DNA from: Candidatus Altimarinota bacterium
GTDB lineage: Bacteria; Patescibacteriota; Gracilibacteria; BD1-5; UBA2023
Direction: 5' to 3'
Assembly (NCBI GenBank): GCA_024709505.1
Contig: JANJWP010000028.1
Location: forward strand, 1-38,344
DNA: 38,344 nucleotides
This document shows, piece after piece, positions 1 through 8,062 of this stretch. The notes under the pieces are model-generated. The model was not told the DNA's origin, ran no database searches, and saw only the letters and a program-made list of their open reading frames with translations. Each line of letters begins with the position of its first letter. The stretch's first letter is position 1. Both the position numbers and the translations under genes were made by a program.

Positions 1-1
1 C

Positions 2-961
2 ATGCTCATCATCATCGGAGGTTTCGTAGCGCTCTTTGCCTTCTTTAAGGCTTCCAACCGCAATCCGGCCCTTGGATTCCAAGATTTCATTATTGAGAAG
101 ATATTCGCCGGAACCCATCATGACGCGAAGCCCGCACCTCCTGCTCAAAACGCCATGTCGAAATCGGGAGAACCTTTCAAGCCGACGGAAGTCCCGAAGC
201 CGACGGAAGAAAAATCCGCTCCCGCTGAAACCGTCATTGCCGACCCCCTTGCGGCCGTCGCGCCTTCCGTTTCGCTTGCCGACCCCCTCGCCGCCGCTTC
301 CGAACCCCCGGTTCCCGAATCTCCCGCTCCCGAGTCCGCGACTCTTGAAAATTCTTTCGTTCCTTCTCTTGATGCGGAGGTTTCGCTTCCGGCATGGCTG
401 AAAGGCTCGTCGCTCGATCCTTCGCCGCTTGCCGACCCCCTCGCCGCCGCTTCCGAACCCCCGGTTCCCGAATCTCCCGTTCCCGAATCTCCCGCTCCCG
501 AATCTCCCGCTCCCGAGTCCGTGGCATTGCCAGAAATTATTCCGGATTCCTTCGAAACGCCGCCCGAATCCACCCCGTCTCCCGACGACTTGCCGGATTG
601 GCTCAAAGGCATGGATGTCGCCGCCGTGGAGAAGGAAGTGGAGGCCGAATTATCGGAATCCGAACCCGTTTCCGGAGAACCGTCCCAACAAAAACCTGCC
701 GAAGAGGGGCTGACGGAGGAGCGGCCTGCCGAAACCGAAGCCGAAGTTCCCGCCGCTTCTCCCGACGACTTGCCGGATTGGTTGAAATCCAGTATCGTAA
801 CGACCGGAACTCCGGAAGCCAAAGAAATGACTTCCGGAGAAAAATCCGAAAAGAAACCGAAACGCGCTTCGAAAAAAGCCCCGTCGGAAGAAACGAAGAA
901 GGACGACGCTTCGACGGTAGCACCGCCTTCCGACGATCTTCCGGAATGGCTTAAGCCCTAG
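2..961 (+). CDS. Proline-rich low-complexity membrane-anchored protein with LPxWLK repeats (5' end possibly cut)
   Basis: I do not recognise a family. The reading frame begins one base into the window, so the ATG at 2 may be internal and the true N-terminus may be missing. The visible N-terminus has one hydrophobic segment (residues about 1-16). The remaining ~300 residues are Pro/Glu/Ser/Ala-rich and look disordered. Four copies of LPxWLK occur at residues about 129, 197, 257 and 313, the last at the C-terminus, three of them preceded by DD. The phrase ADPLAA also recurs three times. This pattern suggests a cytoplasmic or periplasmic tail that displays short binding motifs to a partner. The gene ends in TAG 15 nt before the PKD membrane protein, whose N-terminus also holds a DPLAA phrase, so the two probably form an operon and may act together. 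It contains no UGA codon. Confidence 0.6.
   Translation: MLIIIGGFVALFAFFKASNRNPALGFQDFIIEKIFAGTHHDAKPAPPAQNAMSKSGEPFKPTEVPKPTEEKSAPAETVIADPLAAVAPSVSLADPLAAASEPPVPESPAPESATLENSFVPSLDAEVSLPAWLKGSSLDPSPLADPLAAASEPPVPESPVPESPAPESPAPESVALPEIIPDSFETPPESTPSPDDLPDWLKGMDVAAVEKEVEAELSESEPVSGEPSQQKPAEEGLTEERPAETEAEVPAASPDDLPDWLKSSIVTTGTPEAKEMTSGEKSEKKPKRASKKAPSEETKKDDASTVAPPSDDLPEWLKP
273..523 (+). repeat. Internal DNA repeats in the proline-rich gene: 54-bp direct repeat plus a 15-bp tandem array
   Basis: Positions 273-326 and 426-479 are identical over 54 bp and encode the same ADPLAAASEPPVPESP phrase. Directly after the second copy, 464-523 holds four units of a 15-bp repeat encoding V/A-P-E-S-P. 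Identity at the DNA level, not just in protein, indicates recent duplication by slippage or recombination and predicts length variation between strains. Confidence 0.85.
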
Positions 962-976
962 TAATCCTTCCAGGAA

Positions 977-3481
977 ATGAACGGATCAGAATCCCAAAAA
1001 GACGGATCTTCGAGCATGCTCGAAGCGCTCTTGAACGCATCCCCCGGAACCCAAAAGGTTCCAGGGGATGATCCGCTTGCGGCAATGGCGGAGACCGTTT
1101 CGGATAATTTCGTCCCCCCGCAAACTCCCGATGCCGTGGAAGGGAGTGCCGGAGCCGTTTCTTTCGTCCCGCCCATGCCGACCGAGAACCTTCAAAATGG
1201 AGAAAACCTCCAACATTCCGAAAATCCGGGGATTCCCGAAAACCCGCTCTCATCCATTCCGGGAATCGTGCTTGAAAACCCTGATTCTCCCACCGTTTCG
1301 GTACCGCCTCCTCCGAAACCCCCCAAAAAAAAGGAACCGATGCGCCCGATGGACTTTTTGAAGATCGTCGGGGCCCTCTTTGTCGTTTCGCTCATCTTTT
1401 TCGGCTCGTTTTTTGCCTACATCGTCTTCAATCCGGAAGAAGCGAGGCTGTTCGTACAGTTCGGAATCAATCGGGCTGACATTCAAAACCTTCTCGCGCT
1501 TCTCGTAAATTCGACCTTTGGTACGATTACCTTCGCGCTTTCGGTCGTTTGGGCAATCTACCTGTTCAAAGCGGTTATCACCAAGAAGGAATACAAGCGG
1601 AAAAAAACCGTCGCGACGATTCTCGCAACCTTTTTCGGAATCGTGCTTTTTTCGAACATTACGTTTTGGGCCTTCCTCATTCAAAAGATCGGCGCCGAAG
1701 ATTTTGCCAATCCGAACGGCGGGGTGAAAGTTTTTGATAATGACCGCCTGCTTTCCGAACAATTCAAAGATTCGAGCGAAATTTTCGAATTCAATAACCT
1801 TATCGGTCCGGCCGTCCTTAAGTTCGATCTCGCGGCTGATGCCAATTACGTTCGCAAGAAGTACATGGAAATCGATTCCTTTGAAATCGATTTCGACGGT
1901 GATGGAACGATCGATAAGGAAGGGGCTAATCCGGCCGCGGCCCTCGATCTTATTTTCACGTATGCGAAAAAGGGAAAGTACGCTCCCAAAGGAACCTACC
2001 AAGGTCGCGACAACATTACGGGAGAGCCGGTGGTTCGTAAAATCGACCTTCCGATCGTCAACGTTTCGGCCGTCGTAACGGTGACTAAAACGGCGAAGGG
2101 AATCGTTTTTGACGCCAAGGATGCTTCGCAGCTCGGTTCGCCCAAATGGTACGAAAGTTCGAATCTGAATGTTCCGGCGGGAACCTCGGCCGTTTATACC
2201 GCCAAACTTGCCAAGGAAGAACGGTTTTTGTGCCTTGCGCTCGTTACCAATAAGAACGAGGAGGAAAACTGCAACAAGATATTCGTCATCCGTCCAGAGG
2301 GCGAAACCCCCATTACCGCCGACATCAAAGTTGAAAGGGCGGTTGAGAGCGATCCTTTCACGTATCTTTTCTCTTTGGAAAACGTCAAAGTAAAGACCGG
2401 CGGCGACGTCTCGACGTACCGTTGGGTACTCGACAACGGCTCCGTATTCTGCCAGAAAGACGAATGTGAATATTCCTTTAACGAATACGGAAAACAGAAA
2501 TTTACCGTTTATCTTACCGATGCGGCGGGAAATCCGGCTGAATTGGAAGGGGAAATCGATATCCGCCGCCCCCTCAGTCTGAGATTCGGCGACGGGGGAG
2601 TCCCGCTTTTGCGAGTGCTTGATGGAAACGACCGCAACCTCCTTCTCAATTCTTACGTAAGGAGTCTTGAGGCTTACCGGGTTGAAAAGGTTACGGTCCC
2701 TTCGAGGCTCGTGTTCGATGCTAACGACGTGCGGGTGAACAACGAAGGATACGTTCTCGATTCGGTCGAATGGACGTTTGGAAAGAACGGTTCCAAAAAA
2801 TCCGGATTGCGGGTCGAATACGAACTCGTCAACGACGGACGCCTTGAGGTCGCGGTCAAATACCTTTTCGTCAATTCGTCCCTCGATATCCGGAGCGAGG
2901 TCACCGAAAGGATCGTTTTTGAGGGGAAGCGCAAAGATTTGGCGGCCAACATCGTCATCTCGTCTCCCGATTCGACCGACGAGAATTTCTACGCCCCTAC
3001 CACGATTAAATTCGACGGTTCGGCGAGCCGGACTTCGGAAGGTTCGATCTCGAAATTCATCTACGATTTCGGGCTGGGGAAAGCGCCTGCAGAAGGCGAT
3101 GCGATCCAAACGATCCGGTACGACAATCCCGGAGAATACGTCGTAAGCCTCACTGTCGTAAAGGACGACGGATCGAAAGATACCGTGACTCGGAAAATCG
3201 TTATCAAGGACATTCCCAAAAGCCTCGTCATCAATATGAGCGTTTCTTCCGGGATTGCCGGTTCCGCGATTGACTTCGACGTATCGGGATCGAAGGGGCA
3301 GATAGAATCCTATTCCTGGGATTTCGGTGACGGAACCGCTCCTTCTGCGGATGCCAACCCGACCCATACGTTCGAGAAATCGGGACGATTCAACGTCACG
3401 CTTCAAGCCAGGTATGCCGACGCGACCATTCGGACCGCCGAAAAAACCGTCATTGTTCGCCCCGCTCCGAGCGACGAATAA
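977..3481 (+). CDS. Multi-pass membrane protein with C-terminal PKD-like domains
   Basis: This 834-residue protein has a disordered, Pro-rich N-terminus (1-120), then three transmembrane segments at about 124-152, 180-201 and 211-234, then a ~600-residue ectodomain. The last two domains are clear PKD folds: one around 670-745 with a YDFGLG core, the next around 750-832 with the canonical YSWDFGDG core followed by HTFEKSGRFNVTL. Earlier stretches (about 450-540 and 570-660) look like diverged PKD/Ig-like domains. PKD domains are beta-sandwiches common in surface and adhesion proteins. The start ATG at 977 is the first after the upstream stop and has a short AGGAA immediately before it. The gene follows the LPxWLK protein by 15 nt and ends in TAA just before a bidirectional hairpin. 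It contains no UGA codon. The function is unknown; a cell-envelope structural or adhesive role is an inference. Confidence 0.75.
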   Translation: MNGSESQKDGSSSMLEALLNASPGTQKVPGDDPLAAMAETVSDNFVPPQTPDAVEGSAGAVSFVPPMPTENLQNGENLQHSENPGIPENPLSSIPGIVLENPDSPTVSVPPPPKPPKKKEPMRPMDFLKIVGALFVVSLIFFGSFFAYIVFNPEEARLFVQFGINRADIQNLLALLVNSTFGTITFALSVVWAIYLFKAVITKKEYKRKKTVATILATFFGIVLFSNITFWAFLIQKIGAEDFANPNGGVKVFDNDRLLSEQFKDSSEIFEFNNLIGPAVLKFDLAADANYVRKKYMEIDSFEIDFDGDGTIDKEGANPAAALDLIFTYAKKGKYAPKGTYQGRDNITGEPVVRKIDLPIVNVSAVVTVTKTAKGIVFDAKDASQLGSPKWYESSNLNVPAGTSAVYTAKLAKEERFLCLALVTNKNEEENCNKIFVIRPEGETPITADIKVERAVESDPFTYLFSLENVKVKTGGDVSTYRWVLDNGSVFCQKDECEYSFNEYGKQKFTVYLTDAAGNPAELEGEIDIRRPLSLRFGDGGVPLLRVLDGNDRNLLLNSYVRSLEAYRVEKVTVPSRLVFDANDVRVNNEGYVLDSVEWTFGKNGSKKSGLRVEYELVNDGRLEVAVKYLFVNSSLDIRSEVTERIVFEGKRKDLAANIVISSPDSTDENFYAPTTIKFDGSASRTSEGSISKFIYDFGLGKAPAEGDAIQTIRYDNPGEYVVSLTVVKDDGSKDTVTRKIVIKDIPKSLVINMSVSSGIAGSAIDFDVSGSKGQIESYSWDFGDGTAPSADANPTHTFEKSGRFNVTLQARYADATIRTAEKTVIVRPAPSDE

Positions 3482-3486
3482 GGCGC

Positions 3487-3517
3487 TAAAAAAACTCCCC
3501 GAAAAGGGGTTTTTTTA
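3487..3517. terminator. Bidirectional rho-independent terminator between convergent genes
   Basis: An A-run, CTCCCC, a GAAA loop, GGGG and a T-run form a symmetric hairpin. It works from both sides: it ends the PKD protein gene on + and the prepilin gene on -, whose TAA overlaps the T-run at 3515-3517. Confidence 0.85.
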
Positions 3518-4132
3518 GAAGTTCGGTTTCCAATTCGTCAGCACGTGTTCGAGTTCGATTTGATACGGAGCCGATCGCGATGCGTCCCTCCAGGTCACGA
3601 GGCTTCTTATCCGCATGCGCTTCATGCCAACGATGCTTTCGTCGGATACCGTGACCGTTCGAAAATACTTCGTCATGCAGCCGGTAGGTCGCTTCGATTG
3701 GCAGGGATCGAGCGCTGGCAAAGCACCCGGATATTGCACGGAAAGCCCCCGGTCGTCATAAGCGACTCCCGAAGACGTAAATGCCGAAAGTCGCCATTCT
3801 CCGTTTTGGTTGAGAAGAACCGACGGGGTTCCGGAGGTTATTTTCGGTGCGGAAGGATTGCCAATGCAACCTTGGTCGTAATCGGCGACGTCGAAACAGT
3901 TTTCGAAATCGCTCGAAAACTTGATCCAATTGGTATTCCGGATGTTTTCCACCGCCTCGATACCCTCCCGGGCGAGATTTATTGCCTGTATGCGGGATTC
4001 GGTGGAAGACGCGAGCTTTACGCCCCCGTGGAGAAGTTCGTAAGTTCCCACGAGCCCGATGGTGACGATGACCAATACGATCATCGCCTCGACGATGGTC
4101 GCTCCTGAACGGGATTCGGTATTGAATGCCAT
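3515..4132 (-). CDS. Type IV prepilin / pseudopilin-like protein
   Basis: This 205-residue protein has a short charged leader, then a class III signal: S-G at residues 9-10, cleavage before Ala11, and the conserved Glu15 at +5, followed by a ~20-residue hydrophobic helix (VEAMIVLVIVTIGLVGTYEL region). The remainder is a globular head with four Cys (CFDV, GCIG, PCQS, GCMT regions) that may form disulfides, as in minor pilins of the PilV/GspI type. It is a likely substrate of the prepilin peptidase encoded at 6427-7479. It lies 36 nt downstream of the FecR-like gene, on the same strand, and ends inside a bidirectional terminator. It has no UGA codon. The prepilin class is strongly supported; major versus minor pilin cannot be told. 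Confidence 0.82.
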   Translation of the reverse strand: MAFNTESRSGATIVEAMIVLVIVTIGLVGTYELLHGGVKLASSTESRIQAINLAREGIEAVENIRNTNWIKFSSDFENCFDVADYDQGCIGNPSAPKITSGTPSVLLNQNGEWRLSAFTSSGVAYDDRGLSVQYPGALPALDPCQSKRPTGCMTKYFRTVTVSDESIVGMKRMRIRSLVTWRDASRSAPYQIELEHVLTNWKPNF

Positions 4133-4168
4133 GGGATTTTGGGAAACGGTAGGGTCTTCGGAAGCCGG

Positions 4169-5611
4169 CTATTCGGCGGCTTGGGTTCCCGAAGAAGTCG
4201 CCGAAGGAGTTGCGATCGGAGCCGGAGCGGGCTTGGGAGTTTCTTTCACGATGATGAACTGCGAGGTTTTGAGGACTTGGTCGTTATCTCCGAAATACTT
4301 GATTTCATAGGTATTGATCCCGTCGTTCATCGTTCCGTAGTCCTGGTTGGCAAAATAGTACCAGTAGGTTCCGTATTGGGTGAACTTGGTCAGGCGAAAT
4401 CCGTTCACGGTAATGTATTTGGCCGTTCATTTCGGCAATCTCCCTTCGATTCGTACGACGTTTTCGGTCGTCTTGTAGGGGTTTTCGGTCGGAGCGACGA
4501 TCTGAAAATCCTTGTCGGAAACTGGATAAGTAGTGACAGTGGGCTTCGAAGCTTGTGATGTTTGACCCTGTTTTACGCTCGAATACACCGTGAGCACGCC
4601 CTTGGCGAGAAGGTTTCCGTCCCGGTCAAAAGCCTTGTACACGAGATTGTTGACGTTGCTTTGAAGGGGGAAGGATTTGAAAGAAAACGATTTCGCTTCG
4701 GCATTGATTTTCGCTTCCTTGTCATCGACGGTGACTTTGGTAACGGCAGGATTGGTAATTTTTCCTTCGATATCGACGGTTGCGCTCTCGAGGCTCGCTT
4801 CGTCTTCGGGCGAAGTGATTACGACGGCTTTCGCCGATGCCGGAGCGATGGTTTGCAGTGATCCGGTAAGCACCGATCCGGATCCGTCGGTCGGAAGTCC
4901 GGAAACGAGAAGGTATTTGTCGCCGTCATGTTTGACGTAGACGTTTTCGGTACGGAAAAACGAATCGATCGGCTTGATGGCCTCGGGAAGCTTTATGGTT
5001 TTCGCCTCGTTCGTTAAAACGGTAACCATCTGGTTTACTCCCACGTTTGCGTTGGACGCCTCGGTCGCCACGTCGGCGGTTCCTTTCAGAACGTAGACGT
5101 TGCTTCCGACCGCATTTTGAGAAAGGGCGACGACGCTTCCGGATTTTGGCTTCACGACGAAGCTTTTGAGCTTGAATGCGGTATCGTCAGCCCCCGCTTC
5201 AATCCAAAGATAGGAACTCTGAAGTTCGAAATTATGGAGCGCGTCGGAACCTTTTCCCCGGTAGGAGACTTCGGTGAGACGATCGGCATACACTTTCGAT
5301 GCCGAATTGGCAATGACGAGTTCGGCATCCCCGGATTTCACTTCCAAACGATTATCCGTGGGGAACATTTTTTCTTCGCCCTCGATTCGTTTTTTGGAAT
5401 CCCCGGACATGTAGATATAGATTTCGGAATTTTCGCTTTTCGGAATGATGCTCACGCTGTCGTCCCCGGCACGGGTGTTCGCGGAATCGTCTCCTGAAAA
5501 AAGCGCCCGAACGATGACGACGAGCACAATGACCGCCACCGCGACGGGCACGGCGAAGGAAATGAGGCTGTTTCGGCGCGCGGCGCGTTCGTTGCGCATC
5601 ATTCTGGACAT
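4169..5611 (-). CDS. FecR-like domain protein with Ig-like (glucodextranase-type) domain, membrane anchored
   Basis: Reading the in-frame UGA at 4427-4429 as Gly395 joins a 394-codon segment to an 85-codon tail, giving 480 residues ending in TAG. Residues 1-15 are basic and 16-37 form one transmembrane helix. Residues about 70-200 resemble FecR-type beta domains (ITSGD-like phrases, SGSVVALS, GVNQMVTV). An Ig-like module with the VVITSPEDEASL start spans about 260-345, and a second, similar module with the motif QIVAPTENPYKTTENVVRIEGRLPK-G (described, not continuous UGA-free) spans about 375-455. The C-terminus is Pro/Ala-rich. The protein probably projects outside the membrane. Its gene has its own promoter with an inverted repeat over the -10 box and lies upstream of the prepilin gene, so the pair may be co-transcribed. 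In this family FecR-like domains bind polymers or partners; the exact role here is unknown. Confidence 0.75.
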
Positions 5612-5638
5612 GGGCGGAAAAAATTACGAAAAAACAAT

Positions 5639-5662
5639 CGCTTTCGAATATATCCGAAAGCG
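5639..5662. promoter_or_regulatory. Inverted repeat over the -10 box, possible operator
   Basis: CGCTTTCG and CGAAAGCG form perfect 8-bp arms around an 8-bp AT-rich spacer that contains the -10 hexamer of the FecR-like gene promoter. There is no T-run, so this is not a normal terminator. The placement fits a dimeric repressor site; no regulator gene is adjacent. Confidence 0.45.
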
Positions 5663-5674
5663 TCTTCGAATCAA
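5647..5674 (-). promoter_or_regulatory. Sigma70-type promoter of the FecR-like gene
   Basis: On the minus strand TTGATT (5669-5674) is followed after 16 nt by TATATT (5647-5652), about 36 nt upstream of the ATG at 5611. The -10 lies inside an inverted repeat (see separate entry). Confidence 0.6.
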
Positions 5675-5696
5675 GCGGGCTTCCTTGGGGAAAGCC

Positions 5697-5728
5697 AAAA
5701 AATCCCCCGTTCGAAAGGAAGGGGGATT
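5697..5728 (-). terminator. Rho-independent terminator after the CPR hypothetical gene
   Basis: On the minus strand AATCCCCC, a 10-nt loop and GGGGGATT are followed by TTTT. It lies 22 nt past the TAA at 5750 and separates this gene from the FecR-like gene. Confidence 0.8.
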
Positions 5729-5749
5729 CAAGGGGCTCCAAGAGGGGGC

Positions 5750-6304
5750 TTACGCCTCCGGGGCTTCGTCTTTCGGAATGAGGGCTTCAAGAGCGGCGTA
5801 GGTCGCCTCTTTTCCTTTGGGGATGCGAATGGAAACGGTGTCTCCGATGCCGGCCTTCAAATACGTGACGCTCGCCATGAGCAGGTTGTAGGCCTTTCCG
5901 TCGGCAATTACCTGAAACTTGTCCCGATTGGCCGCGATGAGTCCGATTTTCGTCTCATACGGCATTTCTTCGATGATTTTGTAGACGATTTTTCCGTCTT
6001 CTCCGATAATGGCCTTCAACTTGCTTCCCTGTACCAAATGCGATTTCGAAGCGTAGTTTTGTGGAACCGGATAGGTATTTCCATCCGAACCGAGCATTGA
6101 TTCGCCGGTAAAAACGCCCTCGACGATCTTTTCGTTCCCGCTTTTGTACGAGTTGAGATTGGAAGCGTCCAAATATTCGAGTTCTCGCTTCGCGGTATCT
6201 CCGTCGGCCATGGTGGCGAGGATTTTCCGGGCGGAGGTGATGGATTTTTGAGCGGCGTCGAGAAGGTCGCGCACGGCGGCGATTTTTTTCTGATCGGTTT
6301 CCAT
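5750..6304 (-). CDS. Conserved CPR-type hypothetical protein (helical N-terminus, beta-rich C-terminal domain)
   Basis: This 184-residue soluble protein starts with a helical hairpin-like region (1-45, AAVRDLLDAAQKS..) and continues with a beta-rich domain (about 60-180) that has phrases such as GVFTGESMLGSDG, KLKAIIGEDGKIVYK and GDTVSIRIPKGKEA. I recall similar proteins of unknown function in CPR genomes but cannot name a family. It has no signal peptide, no transmembrane segment and no Cys. It is monocistronic: a clear promoter is found 25 nt upstream and a terminator directly after. No Shine-Dalgarno is seen before ATG 6304. It contains no UGA codon. Confidence 0.72.
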   Translation of the reverse strand: METDQKKIAAVRDLLDAAQKSITSARKILATMADGDTAKRELEYLDASNLNSYKSGNEKIVEGVFTGESMLGSDGNTYPVPQNYASKSHLVQGSKLKAIIGEDGKIVYKIIEEMPYETKIGLIAANRDKFQVIADGKAYNLLMASVTYLKAGIGDTVSIRIPKGKEATYAALEALIPKDEAPEA

Positions 6305-6328
6305 GATTTGTTTTGAAAATACTTCGCC

Positions 6329-6357
6329 AGTATACCATTGCTGGCCGGGGTTTCCAA
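6329..6357 (-). promoter_or_regulatory. Sigma70-type promoter of the CPR hypothetical gene
   Basis: On the minus strand TTGGAA (6352-6357), a 17-nt spacer and TATACT (6329-6334) form a near-consensus promoter. The predicted transcription start lies about 18 nt before ATG 6304. The -35 sits in the centre of a short inverted repeat (GGTTTC/GAAACC, about 6350-6362). Confidence 0.75.
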
Positions 6358-6426
6358 GAAACCTGACTTGACGGTCCTAAAAAACGTGGGGGACATCGTC
6401 GCTTTTTCGTCCTGGCGGAATGCCCG

Positions 6427-7479
6427 TTATCGAACCGAGAGTCCGAGAACCATTCGGGTTATCGGTTCGTAGAAGAGGAACGAGAGGAACAGTCCGATAG
6501 CCAGAAACGGTCCGAAGGCGATGGCAACGTTCCGCTCTTTGCGAACGGCAAGAACGTACAATCCAACCACGCTCCCCACGAGATAGGCGAGAAAAACGCC
6601 GAGACCCGCGATTTTCGCGCCCCCGAGGAATCCCATGAAGACCGCAATGCGGAGGTCTCAGAGTCCGATCCAAGCCGGAAGGGCTTCTTCGGCGTTCCCC
6701 GATTCTTCCGAACGGCCAAAAACCTTGGCGATAGGGGATTCCACCATCGCAAAGAACCGTTCGAACGGCTTGCCAAGAAGCTGTTTCGCGGTATCCCACG
6801 TTACCGCGAAGGGGAGTATCACGTAGTACGCCAGCACTTCCGCCGCGTCACGGTACCGGCCGTTTCTCAGGCAATGAATTCCTGCCGGGATAAGGAATTG
6901 CAAATAAAAGAACGTATATATCGCTCCAGCCCCAAGGAGGGCGTTCCAGCCTTGGCTCAAGAGCGCGTCGTTCCAAAGGACGGGTTCGAAGTGTCGGAAG
7001 AGCGAATTTCCTTCCGGAAGGAACGCTAGGAGCCCCCCCATGGCGAGAATGGCCGGAACAAGGACTTCGTCGGGAATCTCTTGGTAAAGGAGATCGTAAA
7101 ATACGAACGCGACCGTTACGAACGCCGCAGCAAGAAAAAATCCAAGCCGCGCCATTTCCGAAAAATCTCCTGCGAGCACTTGGGGCAATTCGACGAAACG
7201 CGTTCCGATAAGAACGAACAATCCTCCCGTTACGATTTCGAGGGCCGGATAGATTGCGGAAATGCGTTTTCCGCATCCAACGCAGCGCCCTCTTTGAAAC
7301 GCCCAGGAGAAAATGGGGAATAATTCCTTCCAGCCAAGCTTTTTTCCGCAACTTCCGCATTCGCTTCGACCCGAAAAGATGCCGGTCTTTCCGCTTTTCA
7401 GGCGATAAACGAGCACCGAGGCGAAGCTTCAAAAGCAGGCTCCGATAAAGAAGAGGTAGGCAATGGCAACGGTTTCCAT
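6427..7479 (-). CDS. pilD: Prepilin peptidase (leader peptidase / N-methyltransferase)
   Basis: This membrane aspartyl protease cleaves prepilin leaders and N-methylates the new N-terminus. Two in-frame UGA codons read as Gly (7429-7431, Gly17; 6658-6660, Gly274) restore a 350-residue protein. The N-terminus then reads ACF-G-SFASVLVYRL, the usual GSFxNVxxYR motif. Two CxxC pairs (CGSC and CVGC, residues about 40-75) form the zinc-binding cytosolic loop. The first catalytic Asp lies in FYDLLYQEIPD; the second is Asp275 in IGL-G-DLRI, whose Gly is the UGA codon beside the active site. Multiple transmembrane helices fill the rest. The gene is last in an operon, 6 nt after the RecO-like gene. Its substrates in this window are the prepilins at 3515, 16063 and 20699. 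Confidence 0.95.
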
Positions 7480-7485
7480 GGAAAG

Positions 7486-8061
7486 TTAGAGATGGTATCG
7501 GGCAAGGGCGAGTTCGGCGGCAAGGACGGCCTCCCGGACGAGCGGAGGATCGATGCCCTTCATTTTGCAAACGGCTGCCACCCCGTAGCGTTCGATGGCC
7601 TTTTCGAATTTTCGAAGCAGCGGAGAAGCCGTTTCCGGAAGGGAATAGGTCCCCATGGTTTTTGCGAGTTTCGTGAGGAACGCCGCCGTGGTCCGGGCGT
7701 TTTCGGCGCCTTCGAAAAACGTGAGCGCGTCCACGTAGGATTCGAAAAGCGAATGGTTCGGAACGCCTTCCGGAAGGGATTTCGAAAGGGCGGAAACGGT
7801 TTTGAGAAACGAAATCGCCGAACCGTAGTCCATCGCTTCGGAGGAAACGTTCTTTCGAATCTTAAAGGAAACGAGGCGGTTTTTTTCGCCCTTGGTTTCG
7901 ATATTGGCCTGAATGAGGCTTCCGACATCGGGGAACGTCTCGGTGCGTTTTTCCTTGGCGAACGCCCGAATCTTTCCGAAATCGCGGCTCCAGAGTTCGT
8001 AGACGAACTCGCGGTCGCCTATGTGGGTGCGTTTGAAGAATACGCACTCGGTCACGTGCAT
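7486..8061 (-). CDS. recO: RecO-like DNA repair protein
   Basis: RecO helps RecR load RecA and anneals single strands in recombinational repair. The first ~75 residues match a RecO OB-fold: TECVFFKRTHIGDREFVYELWSRDFGKIRAFAKEKRT has the typical 'xxGExDRxxxLxTxxxGKxxxxAKGxR' layout. The C-terminal half is helical. At 191 residues it is shorter than the usual ~240, and the Zn-binding Cys cluster of many RecO proteins is missing, which lowers certainty. ATG 8061 follows the TAG of the upstream gene by one base, and the prepilin peptidase gene starts 6 nt after its TAA, so all three are one transcript. It has no UGA codon. Confidence 0.62.
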   Translation of the reverse strand: MHVTECVFFKRTHIGDREFVYELWSRDFGKIRAFAKEKRTETFPDVGSLIQANIETKGEKNRLVSFKIRKNVSSEAMDYGSAISFLKTVSALSKSLPEGVPNHSLFESYVDALTFFEGAENARTTAAFLTKLAKTMGTYSLPETASPLLRKFEKAIERYGVAAVCKMKGIDPPLVREAVLAAELALARYHL

Positions 8062-8062
8062 G

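Noticed and set aside
1250-3406. 718-codon open frame antisense to the PKD membrane protein
   Set aside because: It mirrors codon bias of the real gene (TTC/GAA/TCG-rich), shows no family motifs, and the + strand protein has clear transmembrane and PKD domains.
6350-6363. Short inverted repeat as a terminator
   Set aside because: The stem is only 6 bp, has no T-run and lies over the -35 of a better-supported promoter.
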